Shown here piece after piece: positions 35,263 through 47,675 of a stretch of 64,000 nt of DNA. A program made the position numbers and the translations under genes. Source of the stretch: Dolomedes plantarius (taxonomy: Eukaryota > Arthropoda > Arachnida > Araneae > Dolomedidae); the NCBI GenBank assembly GCA_907164885.2, contig OU015493.1, positions 58,050,802-58,114,801 of the forward strand, in the 5' to 3' direction. Every line of letters begins with the position of its first letter. Position 1 is the first letter of the stretch. The notes beneath the pieces are model-generated. The model worked only from the letters and a program-made list of their open reading frames with translations. It was not told the origin of the DNA and did not search any database.

Positions 35263-36518
35263 GAGCCTTATTATACAGAGCCACTCGAGTGGCGAACGCG
35301 CGCCACAGTAAAGACGCCCTGACTGGCTACAGCAATGGCCCGGCCTAGCTTCCGTGTGACTTTTTCATGATTTTCATTTATTTATTGAGTTAAAATTTTA
35401 TTTTTTTGTGATGGTTAACCATATAATTTGTAAATAAAATTACATCATAAAGCTTCTAAAAAAATGTAAAAAAAAATTTTTAATTAAAATTTTTTTTTAA
35501 AGTGGGGTACTTTAAAATTGTTATAACTCGAAATATTATTTGTTGATTATTTAATTAAACAGAAATATATGTTTTAATTTTAATTCAACGTTTTTAAAAT
35601 ATTAATTAAAAAAAATTAAAAATATTTAGATTAAAAATTTAAAAAAAAATTATGTAACTTATTTTTAAAAAATCTTACTTTCAAAAGTAAACTTTTTTTT
35701 CAAATTTGCTGATTCTAAATTAAAGTAAAATAATTGAAAAAGACATGTTCCAATTTTGAACCATTTATCTTTAACGGTTCTTGACTTATAACCATTTAAA
35801 TACGAGAAATGGAAAAAAAAAAAAACCATCATGCAGAAAAACGCATTTACAGGTTTAAACACAGATTGGCTGCTATTAGAATGTTGCAAAAATAAAATTA
35901 ATATCTCCTGTTCTAATTAAGATAAAAACATGATTTAAACGCCATTTTAAGCGGAAAAGAACACAAAATTTTAATTCAATAAATTTTTTTTTGAAAATTT
36001 GAAGAATTTTGTACCTGGACCCCCTTAAAACTGCAGTAAAAATTTTTAATTACTAACAAAAAAATAGATGAAGCTGGTTCAAATTCAATGTAACTGATAA
36101 AATCATCTATATTGAGATTGTCAAGAAACATGATAATCCACTGAGGAATATTATTATTTTTCGGCTTTTTGAAAGCAGATTTATAGCCTACAACCAGCTC
36201 AAACAACGTCAAAGGGATGGCAGAGTCAAGAGTCAAGCCAAGGCTAGTGACAGAACGGTGGCGCTGTGCAGTGGCTCAGTATAATAAGCTTCATAACAAT
36301 GGTCCACTACCAAAGCCACAGTCGCGCAGGTGCGCCACAAGAAGCAAGGGTAGGCGTCTGGAGTGGCCCGCTCATGCGACAGACGCGACCTGTAGCCACA
36401 GCTGTTGTTCAGTATCATAAGCTCCATGTGATTGCATGTATCGCTTAGAGTGGCTTGTCTGAGCGTCTGAAGCGGTGGCGCGCGTTCGCCACTCGAGTGG
36501 TTGTGTATAATAAGGCTC
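35263..36518. mobile_element. PIF/Harbinger-like non-coding element, 1.26 kb
   Basis: Inverted ends of more than 40 bp begin GAGCCTTATTATACA and are flanked by TTA on both sides (35260-35262, 36519-36521). Each end contains the 12-bp palindrome CCACTCGAGTGG. Inside near 36260-36420, phrases related to the ends recur (GTGGCTCAGTATAATAAGC). No transposase frame; family by target length is inference. Confidence 0.82.
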
Positions 36519-36799
36519 TTAGAAAGAGATTCTTGTTGCACCACTGGACACCACAGTTACCATAATGTTGGCATTCACCCTTCCAGTCTTAAATTCTTAA
36601 TCTCCAGGCATATGATACGTTTGCTGAAATGGCTTCATCAGGACGTTTAGGTATGATCGACAACAACGCACATAGGTAAACATTATCAATGTAACGTCCT
36701 GATGATATCATTTTCCCACGGCAAAATTTTCTCATGCTCGAAAATACCCCAAATTTGTCACAGTATGTTACTGAGCGCAAAATGTCGTTCCTAAAAGTT

Positions 36800-36995
36800 T
36801 TTTTTTTCAACGTGGGATACTGGGGACATTGATCCATTCCCTCCATAGAATTGTTGGCTACTTCATAATGGGAAAGTGAGCCAACAGTGCTATCTATGAG
36901 GGAACAACACGGGAACGTCCATGCCTTATCCGGAATTCGAGCCCAAGCCCACAACGTAGAACCCCGAGACTCTAACCACTATACGATGAGGGCGT
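36800..36995 (-). mobile_element. tRNA-derived SINE (tRNA-Asp/Glu-like head)
   Basis: Read on the minus strand from 36991: CCTCATCGTATAGTGG (A box) and, 40 nt on, GGGCTCGAATTCCGG (B box). The body runs on to the T-rich stretch at about 36800. Acceptor pairing is lacking, so it is not a tRNA gene. The 121-codon minus frame across it is chance. Confidence 0.6.
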
Positions 36996-37562
36996 TCGCT
37001 CTTAAAAGTAAAACAACTAAAATCATGATAAGTATTGATAATTTGTGCAGATAAAAATTAAAAGTGCAATAAATTGTTTCACTCTTTGTTCGTTTAAGGT
37101 CGCATAAAAATGTAAGACGTAACACAAAAAGGCTTACTTCTTGTTAAAAGTATAGATTATGTTCAACAGATTCATCTGACTTTTCATCTGGTGTTTTAAT
37201 TCCAGGGAAAAACATCATCCGTAAGTCTAAACTCATTCGAAATTCCGAAAAGGATTAAACTAGATACGTGAAATTTAGTATGTGATTTCATTATCCGTGT
37301 TTATGAATAGCACTTTTTTGGCCACTACTTATTAAACCTACAAAGTAGTTCAACGCAGGGACGCGCCGTCCATATGGGCTAGGTCGTGTGGCGCACAACG
37401 GCGCTAACGCGTAAAAGGCACCGTCAAGTTAAATTTAAACATTTTTGAAACTCTATTACAACAAATTTACATAAAACCAAAGATTATTTATCAATACCAG
37501 TGGTGAATTTTTATTATCTGCCATCTACCAAACTACCAATACTGACCGGTGGTGAAATTATA

Positions 37563-38864
37563 CAGAGGCTGTTCGCACACTTTTTACACGATTTTGGTAA
37601 GCGGTAATAAAAAATCATTTGCTGCAAAAGAAATAATTGCAATTGTACTATGTTTTTATAAGTCAAAATTATCGTCTGCGGCTTGAAAGTTTTGTTTTTA
37701 TTCAAAATGGCGTTTTTAACAAAGCAGTGGTTCGAAGGATACATTTATGCTCTTTCCAAAGAGAAATATGCATACTCCGTTATCCAAAAACGATGTGAGA
37801 GTCATGGTTTTGTGATATCTAAAGCGTCGATAGGTAATATCGTCAACAAGAAAGGAAAGAAACGTCAAATTGGAGCCTCAAGTGGGACAAAAATTCCAAA
37901 CAAGTATCCAAGGAAAAAACGGACATCTTCGACTATTGCAAAGGTACGTTGTTTAATGTTAAAAGAAAATCCCGCTAGTCAAAGGACAGTTGCAAAATCA
38001 TTAAAACGCTCGGTGTCCACTGTAAACAAAATGATAAACGTTGATTTAAATCTCAAGAAAGCGAAAAAACGCAATGTGCATCGTCTTCTTCCTAATCATA
38101 TCGCTGAACGCAGGACACGCTGCAGAATTCTATATGAGAAACACTTATCCAAAGAAAAATGGAAAACAACTGTCACAATAGATGAATCATGGGTGTATTT
38201 AAATGATTGCAACAAAAAAAGAGCCATTTATTATCGTAAAAGGGGAGAAAAAAATTTAAGTACATGGTTCAAAGAATCGAAATAAAGTTTTTCTAAGGGA
38301 TTCATGGTTGTTGCTGGTTTTTCTTATAATGGCAAGTTAAAAATAAAGAGAGTGGAAAAAAATGTCAAGATTAACTCCAAATACTATCAGGAACATATTT
38401 TATTGCCAATTTTTCTGAATGAAATACCATCGCTTTACCCACAGTGCCATCAATCTGAGAGACTCCATCAGGACAAAGCTAGCAGTCACACATCAAAATC
38501 CACTGTAAATTTCCTAAAAGAAATGGAACAAAAAACTGGTATCAAGGCCATACCCTTCACTGATATCCCTACTAAATATCCCGATGTATCACCTATGGAT
38601 TTTTGTGCTTTCGGACTTTTAAAATCTGCATTATCCAAACGTCGTCCCAAAACCCTTACAGGACTCTGGAAAGCTGTTCAGGAGGAATGGGATAGAATAC
38701 CTCTTCTGGCACTTAAAAAGGCATTATTATCCTGGAAATTGCGGTGTCGAAAGATAGTTCAGAATAAGGGATGTCAAATAGAACATTTAAAACACAAGAA
38801 TTTTATGTAATTTAGTTTTGTGAATACAATATACATCGTCTAAAAAATGTGTGAACAGCCTCTG
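37563..38864 (+). mobile_element. DD41D Tc1/mariner transposon, nearly intact
   Basis: Inverted ends of about 28 bp start CAGAGGCTGTTC and are flanked by TA (37561-37562, 38865-38866). 1302 bp with one long transposase frame broken by a single in-frame stop. It is younger than the hAT element around it. Confidence 0.9.
37707..38810 (+). pseudogene. DD41D transposase with one in-frame stop
   Basis: The first ATG of the frame is 37707 (MAFLTKQWFEGYIYALSK). The N-terminal third has two helix-turn-helix-like units (YSVIQKRCESHGFVISKASIG; ASQRTVAKSLKRSVSTVNKM). The triad reads TIDESWVYL (first Asp), LHQDKASSHT (second Asp) and PDVSPMDFCAFG (third Asp); I count 41 residues between the second and third, as in the rosa/Visitor groups. 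The only lesion I see is a TAA at 38283-38285; reading stays in frame across it (next ATG at 38304). Total 367 codons. A recent loss is inferred. Confidence 0.88.
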
Positions 38865-39146
38865 TACTACTCCTCTACCTAGTTTTCAGGTTTAAGCTTG
38901 CAAAATGTCGGTGTTAAGGCCCCAACTCATGTACGCCGCAACCTAAGTGTGCAAAAAGGTGTGGCTGGTAGCGTCCCCACGCCGAACTTGAAAAGTGTAG
39001 TTTATGTTTTTGTGGAGCAATGGCGACCAGAGTGTTCGCTTAGCTCAGTGCTGTGTTTGATAATAAATATTTCTTGTGAGTGAAATTAGTGTTACAGTCC
39101 ATTTCTTATATAAACTGTGTTTGAGAGTGTTAATTAATATAATCAG

Positions 39147-41640
39147 TTGGGTTTATTTAAACGCTTTCGTTGGGTTTATTTAAAAGCTTCAGATTTTCAA
39201 GACAGTACTGCTACTGAGAAGTATAACAATGGTTTTCCAACTCCATCAATATCAAAGTTGCCATCCGAATTCGGAAAACAAGCCAATGACGATCCAAGAG
39301 ATTCAAGTTCTGATACGTTTCACTCGGTACCATCATGTTCGAGTAAGCAAGACGAATCATCCAAAGACACGTATTCGCCTCTCTCTAACGATCCAGGTCT
39401 TTGGCCGAGTAGATTATCTCCAGTCCACGTGCAAGAACTAGTCGAAAAAGGTCCTATGTATTTTCAAAATAAAACTATGTATCCTAAAGACAAAAGTGGA
39501 CGTAAGTTTTCGGATGTATATTTCACTCGAATTCTGTCAAATGGTGAAAAGGTTCAGCGAGATTGGTTACTGTATTCTATCAAGAAAAATGTAGTTTTTT
39601 GTTTCTGTTGTAAAATATTCAATGACACCAGTAATCCATTGACCTTTAAAAATACTAGATTAAGTAATCAAGACAGTTTTAATGATTGGCATCACTTAAG
39701 TAAACATTTGAAAATTCACGAAAAAAGTAAATCTCATTTTCAAAATTTACGTTTCTGGTCAGACTTACTGGAAAGATTAAAAGAGAATCGAACTGTAGAT
39801 TCCGAAATGCAAAAGTTATTTAAAAGTGAAACTAAACACTGGCGGAGTGTCATTGAAAGAATAATTTATACAATTCAATTTTTAGCTGAACAAAACTTGG
39901 CTTTTCGTGGTCCTAGTAATAAATTATATAAAAGAAAATATACCTAAAGAAATTAGGTATGGAAATTTCCTAAAATGTGTAGAAATGATAGCAAAATTTG
40001 ATCCAGTTATGTCTGTACATATTAATAGATCTCAAAAAAGTATGCCTCTTTATCTTGGAGATAAAATTCAAAATGAAACGATAAAATTATTAGGTGATAA
40101 TATAAGAAATAATATTTTAAATGAAGTTAAGAAAGCAAAGTACTTTTCTATATTACTTAATTGTACTCCGGATGTAAGCAACCAGGAGCAAATTTCTGTT
40201 TGCATTAGATATGTTAATTTAAAAAACAATGAATTTAGTGTTGAAGAGCGTTTTTTAACATTTCGTCCTGTGATACAACAGGTGAAGGTTTAACCAACTT
40301 TTTACTCAAAACTTTAGAAGATTATGGTTTAGACATTTATAATATGCGCGGACAAGGATACGACAATGGTTCGAATATGAAGGGTAAACATCAAGGTGTA
40401 CAAAAAGAATTTTAGACATTAATTCACGAGCAATATTTGTACCTTGCTGTAACCACAGTTTGAACCTTGTTATAAACGATGCTGTAAAATCCAGTATGTT
40501 CAGTATAAAGTTTTTCTCACTTGTTCAAGAGTTATATAATTTTTTTTCTGCCTCAACCAATCGGTGGTCTGTTTTGAAAAGTAACGTTTCAAATTTAACG
40601 TTAAAACCTTTGTCGGATACCAGATGGTCTAGCATAATTGATGCAATAACCCCTCTAAGATTCCAGTTGTTCGAAATTTACGATGCTCTTTACGAAATTT
40701 TGTCTGGAACAAATTTCGATAACAGTACAAAACATTTGGCTATTGCTCTAGTTAAAAAAATTAGTAATGACGAGTTTATGTGTATGTTAGTCTTGTGGTA
40801 CAGAATACTAAGTAAAGTTGATATTGTTACCAAGATTCTGCAAACAAAAAAATTTAATATTTCGCAAGCTTGCGAAAGTTTGAACAACCTGAATGCCTTT
40901 TTAAAGGAATATCGTTCAGATAAAGGCTTTAGTAACATGCTCGTAGATGCCAAAGAATTAGCATCTTGCTTGGAAATAGATGCGAAATTCAAATATTCAG
41001 AAATTTTATGACCACGAAAAGTAAAACACAATTTTTCTACGAAAGTGAAGATCAGCCAATTGAAAACCCAGAATTAAAATTTAAAATCAATTGTTTCTTT
41101 GCAGTGTTAGACATTACTGTTTCATCTGTTAATGAAAGATTTGAGCTATTATCCTCTCATTCTGATGTTTTTAAATTTTTGTGGAATATTAAGGATTTTT
41201 GCAAGTATTCTGACCAAGACCAATTTAATTTTTGTAGAAAGCTTGGTGAAGCTTTAACCGACAAAGATCGAATCGAAAAAGATATAGACGGAACAAAACT
41301 TTTACATGAATTACAATTTCTGCAAAATTGCGATAAAAATGTGACGTCGTCTGTAGTAGAAACACTCAATTACATTATGATAATTTAACTCATTCATTCC
41401 CAAACATTATTATTGCATTACGTATATTATTAACTGTACCAATTTCTGTAGCTACAGCTGAGAGATCATTCTCTAAAATAAAATTAATTAAGGATTACTT
41501 ACGATCTAGAAAAGGGCCAGGAGCCGTTAGAAAATCTTGCTATCATTTCTATAGAGTCTGACTTTTTAAAGCAGCTAGATATTGAAAATCTTATTAACGA
41601 ATTTGCCAAAAGTAAAGCTAGAAAAGTGCAATTTCTATAA
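39147..41640 (+). pseudogene. hAT transposase pseudogene (TTF/MYM-type zinc finger)
   Basis: The first frame (to 39943) has RDWLLYSIKKNVVFCFCCKIF, a TTF-type zinc-finger start, and SDLLERLKEN and FLAEQNLAFRG. After a shift come FLKCVEMIAKFDPVMSVHI, KKAKYFSILLNCTPDVSNQEQ, then in another frame NMRGQGYDNGSNMKGKHQGVQ, the core Asp region of this hAT group. Further on are CCNHSLNLVINDA, LSDTRWSS, and the dimerisation end VPISVATAERSFSKIKLIKDYL near 41440-41500. At least four shifts or stops. The domain order is complete, so the source copy was autonomous. Confidence 0.88.
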
Positions 41641-42359
41641 GATATTTCCGCCTCTTTCTATCAAATATGTCTATTTAAAAAAGCGGGCAATCTAAATGTA
41701 TTTTATTTGACCTTTTGTTTTTTAATAATTTGGAATGCATGTTTTATAACTTTAACACTGTTCTTTTGCTACTGTGCAATAAAAATTTTAATAATACTTT
41801 TTTTTGTGTGTACTTACTGTTTGCCTCAAATAAAAAATACATACGACAAGTCTGAAGTGTTAATTCTGTAACAATTACCTACGTTAAATTTTAACGGTCA
41901 TCAAATTATTGCCTTTTTTAAAATCATGTAAAAAGTCAAAGGGATAACGAAGACAAAAACTTAACGGAGGTTAAAATTTAACTTAATCATACTTTTGGCT
42001 CAATAAAGGCGCTTATCAGTATTTCGCACGACGGCGCAGAAGATGCTTCGCGCGTCACTGGTTCAATGGTTGAACAATTCATCTGCACCTGTCTTCCACT
42101 GGTTTTAAAATAAACCGAAAGTCTTAATCAATTAAAAAATTACTCTATATGCCGCACACCAGAAAAGCCGTTGTTTCAGACAAAACTCCGCTTTTCCTTC
42201 CACTGAAGACATTTCCGAAACATGTCATTTAGGTATCGCTCATATGCCAATACTATAGCAAAAGTCTTTAGTGGTGAATAGAATATTTTTAGAGTCGCCA
42301 TCTATGTGACCGCGTAACAAAAGGTAGACAAATAAATAATAAAACTGAATTGGAAGTAG

Positions 42360-42364
<5 letters not shown>

Positions 42365-42396
<32 letters not shown>
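42365..42396. repeat. TA microsatellite
   Basis: About 16 TA units followed by a short CA run, between the hAT and Tigger elements. Confidence 0.85.
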
Positions 42397-42403
<7 letters not shown>

Positions 42404-42513
42404 GGTGGTTATCAAAATCATGGAAACAACTATCAATATTAGTGTTGTTTATGAATGTGCTTCGTATTCCTTAAAAAAAAAGTCTGGCCACCGGTATTTT
42501 TTTATATAATATA

Positions 42514-43455
42514 CAGTCGAACCCCGTTATAGCAAACCTGGTATATAATGAACTCCCGGATATAACGAACAAAGATTTTGCTCCCGCCGTTTTCCTATTG
42601 TATTTAATGCTAATTTATCCTTTTATAGCAAACCTCCGAAATCTTAAGAATCGGCTATAACGAACCTTTTTTTCAGTCGACTACTGAATTTTTTTTTACT
42701 TTAAATTTTTTAAGAGTGTTGAAGATACAATGAATGTTGAAGAAGCAAAGAATGAAGAAGAAGAAGATGAAGATTTACCTATCGCGAAGTGGATAGAAAA
42801 GCACAAAATTTCATCTTCTCAGATTGTGACATGCAATTGTTCGAAACATGTGATGACGAAGTCATTACATGTGAGAATCCAACTGATGAAGATATTGTGG
42901 AAGAAATTAAAATGAACCATTCTGAAATCGAAGATTCTGTATCTGATGCTGATGAAGAGGAGCACATAAATGACGAAATCCCCACCATCCCAGATGCTAC
43001 AGCAGCGATGCGCGTAATTAATAAGTTTTTGTCTACGCAAAAAGTGGAAGAAAGAGTGTTGGAGTCATTTGATGTATTGGACAAAGAAATTCATAAAAGG
43101 TTTTTGAAATCGGCATCACGTTAGCAGAAGATTACCGATTATTTTTGTATCAAAACAGTGAGAAACAATTAAAGGTAAAATGAATTTAATTCCATTTGTC
43201 TTCATTTTTAGGTAATTTAATTAGTATTGTGTCAGTTAAATGTAATCGATTTTAGACAATTTAATTCATTAATGATCATTTTTAATAGATTTTATCATTT
43301 TTGTAATACATCACTATTGAATACACATAGCTACTAATGAGTTATTATATCCATTTTGTGAACTTTTAACATTTTTCTTAATGGTTCGGATATAGCGAAC
43401 CACCGGAAATAGCGATCAAAACCTTTTGGTCCCTTGAAGTTCGTTATAACGAGGA
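42514..43455 (+). mobile_element. Tigger-type element, internally deleted
   Basis: Left end CAGTCGAACCCCGTTATAGC next to TA. The right side has the inverse subterminal blocks (ATATAGCGAACC; GTTCGTTATAACGAGG) but the last bases are lost. It carries only the C-terminal tail of a Tigger transposase. Confidence 0.8.
42730..43124 (+). pseudogene. Tigger transposase acidic C-terminal remnant
   Basis: MNVEEAKNEEEEDEDLPIAKW, then after a shift the frame 42789-43124 reads ENPTDEDIVEEIKMNHSE, an acidic run, and TIPDATAAMRVINKFLSTQK. Such acidic tails follow the DDE domain in Tigger/jerky proteins. No catalytic residues remain. Confidence 0.7.
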
Positions 43456-45328
43456 AGATTTAAGAATTATGGAAGATTTGAGAAGTTACCACGATTGTAT
43501 TTGCGTAAAAGACCAATGGCGAATTTCCTTAGCACTGTAAAATTTCCGAAATAAACTATAATCTACATATATATAACTACTAGCTGAAGTACCCGGCATT
43601 GCTCGGGATTTTAACAATATTTGTTAACCAAAATCAACACAGTATAAATAACATAGAAAAAGTATATGTGAAATGTTATACACATCTCAGAATTCAGGAA
43701 TTTCAGCCTTTCATCATTGAAGCACTAAAATCTGAAAAGTAAAAATGTCAAATTGTCTAATGTTTGCTAACCAAAATTAATTTAAAACTAAACACGTTAT
43801 AAATAACATAGAAAAAACATGTGAAATCTTATACACATGAATAAAATGAAAACCCAATAAAAAAATATATAAAATTATAATAAACTCCTCAGAATTCAGC
43901 TAGATTTAGCCTTTTATCATTTGGGCAGAAAAAGAAGCTGAAATTACAGGTTTAGCTGAAATTTCCAATAGAACCATGATATGACTCTAGCGTTGCCTCT
44001 TAAAAAATGAATTGTTTGATTGAGGGCTGCAAACCATTCAACTCCTCTCCCCATTAAACTCCTATAAACATCCTCTACATATTAAATTCCTTTTCTCTCC
44101 ATAATAAACTCCTCAGAATTTTGGTAGATTCAGCCTTTTATCATAGTACCACTAAAACCTGAAACATCCTCTCCAGAAATATAAATTTATTAATTACAAT
44201 AATTAAACTCACGCAAATGTATGAATTACATAAGTTTTTTAACCAACATTTGAATAATTCGTAAATGAAAAAGCATATGAAAATAAAGATAATAAGAACT
44301 TTCGGAATCGAAATTAATTACCCTTAATTTTTAATTAATAAAAAACCAACATAATATGAATAAAAACGATAGTTGTTTAAAAGCATATGAAAATAAAGCT
44401 ATTATGAAGATAATAATAAAAAAAGCATATGAAAATAATGCTCGCGTATGAAGTTAACTTTATGATATAAAGATAGTAATAATAATATAAACCGCGTGCA
44501 TAAAATATTTAGCTTTTCAAGCGAAATAAATTAATTTTTAGAAAAAAACTACTTTTAATCGAGAAATTAAATACATTGCACAAAATTTTGATTTTACCAA
44601 CTTTCTACCCTACAATTTACACCCTACTTCTTTGAAGTTGGGTGTTGAAACATACTCTTTGAAAAATTTACACCCTACTTCTTTTAAATAGGGTGTAAAT
44701 ATAAAGTTTTAACAGCGAATTGAATGCCAGTTAAAAATTATTGTTGTTTAAAATCATATGAAAATTACGCTATTATAAAGACAAAAAAAAGCATAGGAAA
44801 ATAATGCGTGCGCATGAAGTTAACGTTACGATATAAAAATAGTAACAATAATATGTATATATAAAACAGTTCCGTGACTGACTGACATACAACGTACAGA
44901 CCAAACCGCGGGAAATAAAAGGGCTGAAATTTTGCATGGCGATTCTTCTTATAGTGTAGGAGTGCACTTAGAAAGATTTTTGAAAAATTCTTAGATTTTT
45001 TTAAAATTAAATTTTTGAGTTGTTTTAGTAACTATTTTAAGTTTGCATTTAAAATAATAATAATTTGAGGGTTATAAAATTCATATGACGAAAAAGATCA
45101 TAAAAATTCCTTTAATATGAAATCTTTTTCGAATCTTTACCTCCCTTTTATGATTTTTGGTGAATTTTTAAAGATTAATTTTTGGAATTTAACCTTTTAC
45201 ATGCCACACTATGATCAAGGAATAAAGTACCATATTTTGCTGCGTAACTTTGGTCGATAACTTCCAGGAAGTCGGTCCAACAGGTGTACTCCACTCATTC
45301 CTTTATTATATAATTTTATAATGTAAGG

Positions 45329-46217
45329 TTAAGGAAAATCGACTTTTATTTTAGCTCGGACATATCTTTTTGCTCTTCCTAATGGTTCGTGAGTGATAAA
45401 ATTTGATGTAATAGTTACAACAAAACTATCGTTCCAATGGCACATATAAACTTCTCCATCGCATCGGTAATCAAACTCTCCACGTTGAAATTTCGATATT
45501 TCTTTTGCTGTTTTAAGAGAACATTGTCCCGTTCTGGAATCTCGCACTGTGCCGATTGCCTTAAAGCCTTTGTTAGATAAATCTGTCAGCAGACTGGACG
45601 ATGTAAAAAAAGTTATCGAAAAATATTTTGCGTTTCTCTGGATTGTCAATAAAAGATAATAGTTCGGAGACAACTTTTGATCCAAGTGGCAAATTTTCAT
45701 TTTTCGAACTTTTTCTACCGTAGATAGACATAGCATAAGGATAACCATTTGCTGAGCAGATCATCCAAACTTTGAAACCAAAGCGAATTGGCTTTCCACG
45801 TATGAACACCTTAGCCGAACGATGCCCAAAGCACGGAACCATGGATTCATCGATACTCATATTTTCATGAAAAAATCCAAATTGACGAAAATTTTTTCCA
45901 ACCTCTTTATAAAAGGGAGAAATTGTTCCTAATTTATCGCCTGGTTCCAATTTACTATTATCAACAATGTGGAAATACTTTTTTAACATCCGAAATTTAT
46001 TTCTGGGCATTGTATTGTTAACAATTAGGATATGCAAATCTTCCTGAGAGCTCCAATATGTATTTTCATCAGGTACTGAGTGGTAGCCACTAAACAACAG
46101 TAATCCAAGAAACTGCCGAATGTCATTTGCGTCGACGACTAAAGAGTCTCCTTTTTGTAGGGCGTACAGCTTTGTAAGTTCGGCTGAATTTTCTAAGTAA
46201 TCAGACGGCAGAATCAC
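45329..46217 (-). pseudogene. piggyBac transposase, partial
   Basis: From 46217: MILPSDYLENSAELTKLYAL, then DIRQFLGLLLFSGYHSVPDE, RFRMLKKYFHI-like RNKFRMLKKYFHIVD, NMSIDESMVPCFGHRSAK and IRFGFKVWMICSANGYPYAM, which are the Asp-bearing blocks of the piggyBac domain. A shift near 45580 joins DNFFYI... to SSSLLTDLSNKGFKAIGTVR and a C terminus ending AKIKVDFP. The N-terminal region and the C-terminal cysteine-rich domain are missing, so it is not functional. Confidence 0.85.
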
Positions 46218-46259
46218 TGATTGACGGCAGAATCACTGATTGACGGCAGAATCACTGAT
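46204..46259. repeat. Three tandem copies of a 19-bp unit
   Basis: GACGGCAGAATCACTGATT is repeated almost exactly three times, at the edge where the piggyBac reading frame is lost. It probably arose by slippage at the internal deletion. Confidence 0.9.
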
Positions 46260-47067
46260 CACGTGTGATATCACTGCTTTTGTATATCGTTACATGCCAA
46301 TGTTCCTTTTTTGGAACATTGCATTTTTACGCAGTCTTGAGGAAATATTTCTTGTTATTATTTTAATTTATTTTATTAACTCGTTAAACTTGTCCTTTGC
46401 AAGTACGATGGGGAAATTTTTGGGTGGATTTGAATTTTTAGGAATTTTATAGAATTTTTTTTCTTACGTACTGTAAAAATTGTGAAAAAAGCTGATTTTT
46501 AGAAATTTTTCTACGCTAAAATATTCATATTTGAAAAAAAAGTCAAAAAATCAATCATGCCTTCTATAATATACGGTAATTTTTTCAAACTGACAGATAT
46601 CACAGTTTATTTTTAAAAAAATATTAAAGATGGTGTTCCAAAAAAGGAACATTGGCATGTAAAAAGTTAATTTATTAAACGCTGATCACGTGATTTCTTT
46701 TTCTGTTACTTAAAATAAATTTATCTTCACATAACAACGAAATAGGCAAAAAAAATACTTTTTTTCTTGCTAATGCGGCAGACGATTGGACATTATTAAA
46801 AAAAATATTAAAATAATGTAAAAGATATGTTCCTCAAACTGTACTACATTAACTGTACTATATTCTTTAGTATGTCCTATGAGATTTAATTTGAATATTT
46901 TCTTCTACATTATTTTGTCTATAAAAATATCCCTTACGATTTTTTATTAATATATTTTTTGTTTTTTTTTACATCAATCGTATACATTGATCGTCGTATT
47001 TATTATATATATGTATATATATTGGCATTAATTGCATACACTGACATTGTATTAAATTTGAATGTAC

Positions 47068-47098
47068 CGTTCGTTTAGGAACACCTCCTAAACGAACG
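47068..47098. repeat. Perfect 13-bp hairpin at the end of a Helitron fragment
   Basis: CGTTCGTTTAGGA and its inverse flank a 5-nt loop (ACACC), exactly where the Helitron family's own 3' hairpin should begin. Confidence 0.85.
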
Positions 47099-47675
47099 TT
47101 AGGAAGCGTTGGTTTATGGAATACTAAAAGTTTAAAATAGTGGCGCCATCTATTGAACATCTATGAATCGAGAATCTCATCCGTCAAAAATTGTTCGTTA
47201 TCCTAATTGTTAGCAATACAATGCCCAGAAATAAATTATTGATAAATGTTTGTTAACCAAAATCAATTTTAAAACTAAACACAGTATAAATAACATAGAA
47301 AAGATTTAGCCTTTATCATTGGAGCAAAAAATCCTGGAAAGTGAAACATAAAATATGTAAATTTATAATAAACCTACCAAAATCCATTAAAAAACTAATC
47401 ACAGTATAAATAACATAGAAAAAAAAAGCATACGAAATGTTATACACATTAATAATATGAAAACCAATTAAAAATATATAAATGTATAATAAACTCCTCA
47501 GATTTCAGCTATATTCGGTCTTTCATCATAAAAAAGCTGAAAATAAATAAAATAAAAATAATTTTAAAAAATAATAAAATAAAATAAAGATAATAATTAA
47601 AAAAATAATAAAATAAAAGCTAAAATAAAAAAGCCTTCATAAAAAGCTGAAAATACAGGTTTAGCAAAATTTGCA

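Larger units (their letters stand above)
37356..42060 (+). mobile_element. hAT element, 4.7 kb, with nested DD41D element
   Basis: Starts CAGGGACGCGCCG and ends CGCGCGTCACTG. Flanking 8-bp duplications GTTCAACG (37348-37355) and GTTCAATG (42061-42068) differ by one base. It holds a decayed hAT transposase (39147-41640) and a 1.3-kb Tc1/mariner insertion near the left end. Without that insertion it is 3.4 kb, a normal autonomous hAT size. Confidence 0.9.
45193..46666 (-). mobile_element. piggyBac element, internally shortened
   Basis: Inverted ends CCTTTTACATGCCA and CTTTTTACATGCCA, both next to TTAA (45189-45192 and 46667-46670). 1474 bp with a partial transposase on the minus strand. The relative at about 48690-48710 has the uninterrupted sequence with a single TTAA. 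Confidence 0.9.
44854..47067 (+). mobile_element. Short Helitron family member, plus orientation, split by piggyBac
   Basis: It matches the copies at 48376-48985 and 49328-50079 (TAAAACAGTT, tandem GACT near the start, GGGCTGAAATTTTGCATGGC, GCTGATCACGTG). The terminal TC is mutated, and the end stops at GAATGTAC, before the family's 3' hairpin, replaced by an unrelated 13-bp hairpin. The copy at 48700 shows the empty site of the piggyBac insertion. Confidence 0.7.

Noticed and set aside
36589..36954. 121-codon minus-strand frame as a gene
   Set aside because: It spans the body of a tRNA-derived SINE on the same strand.
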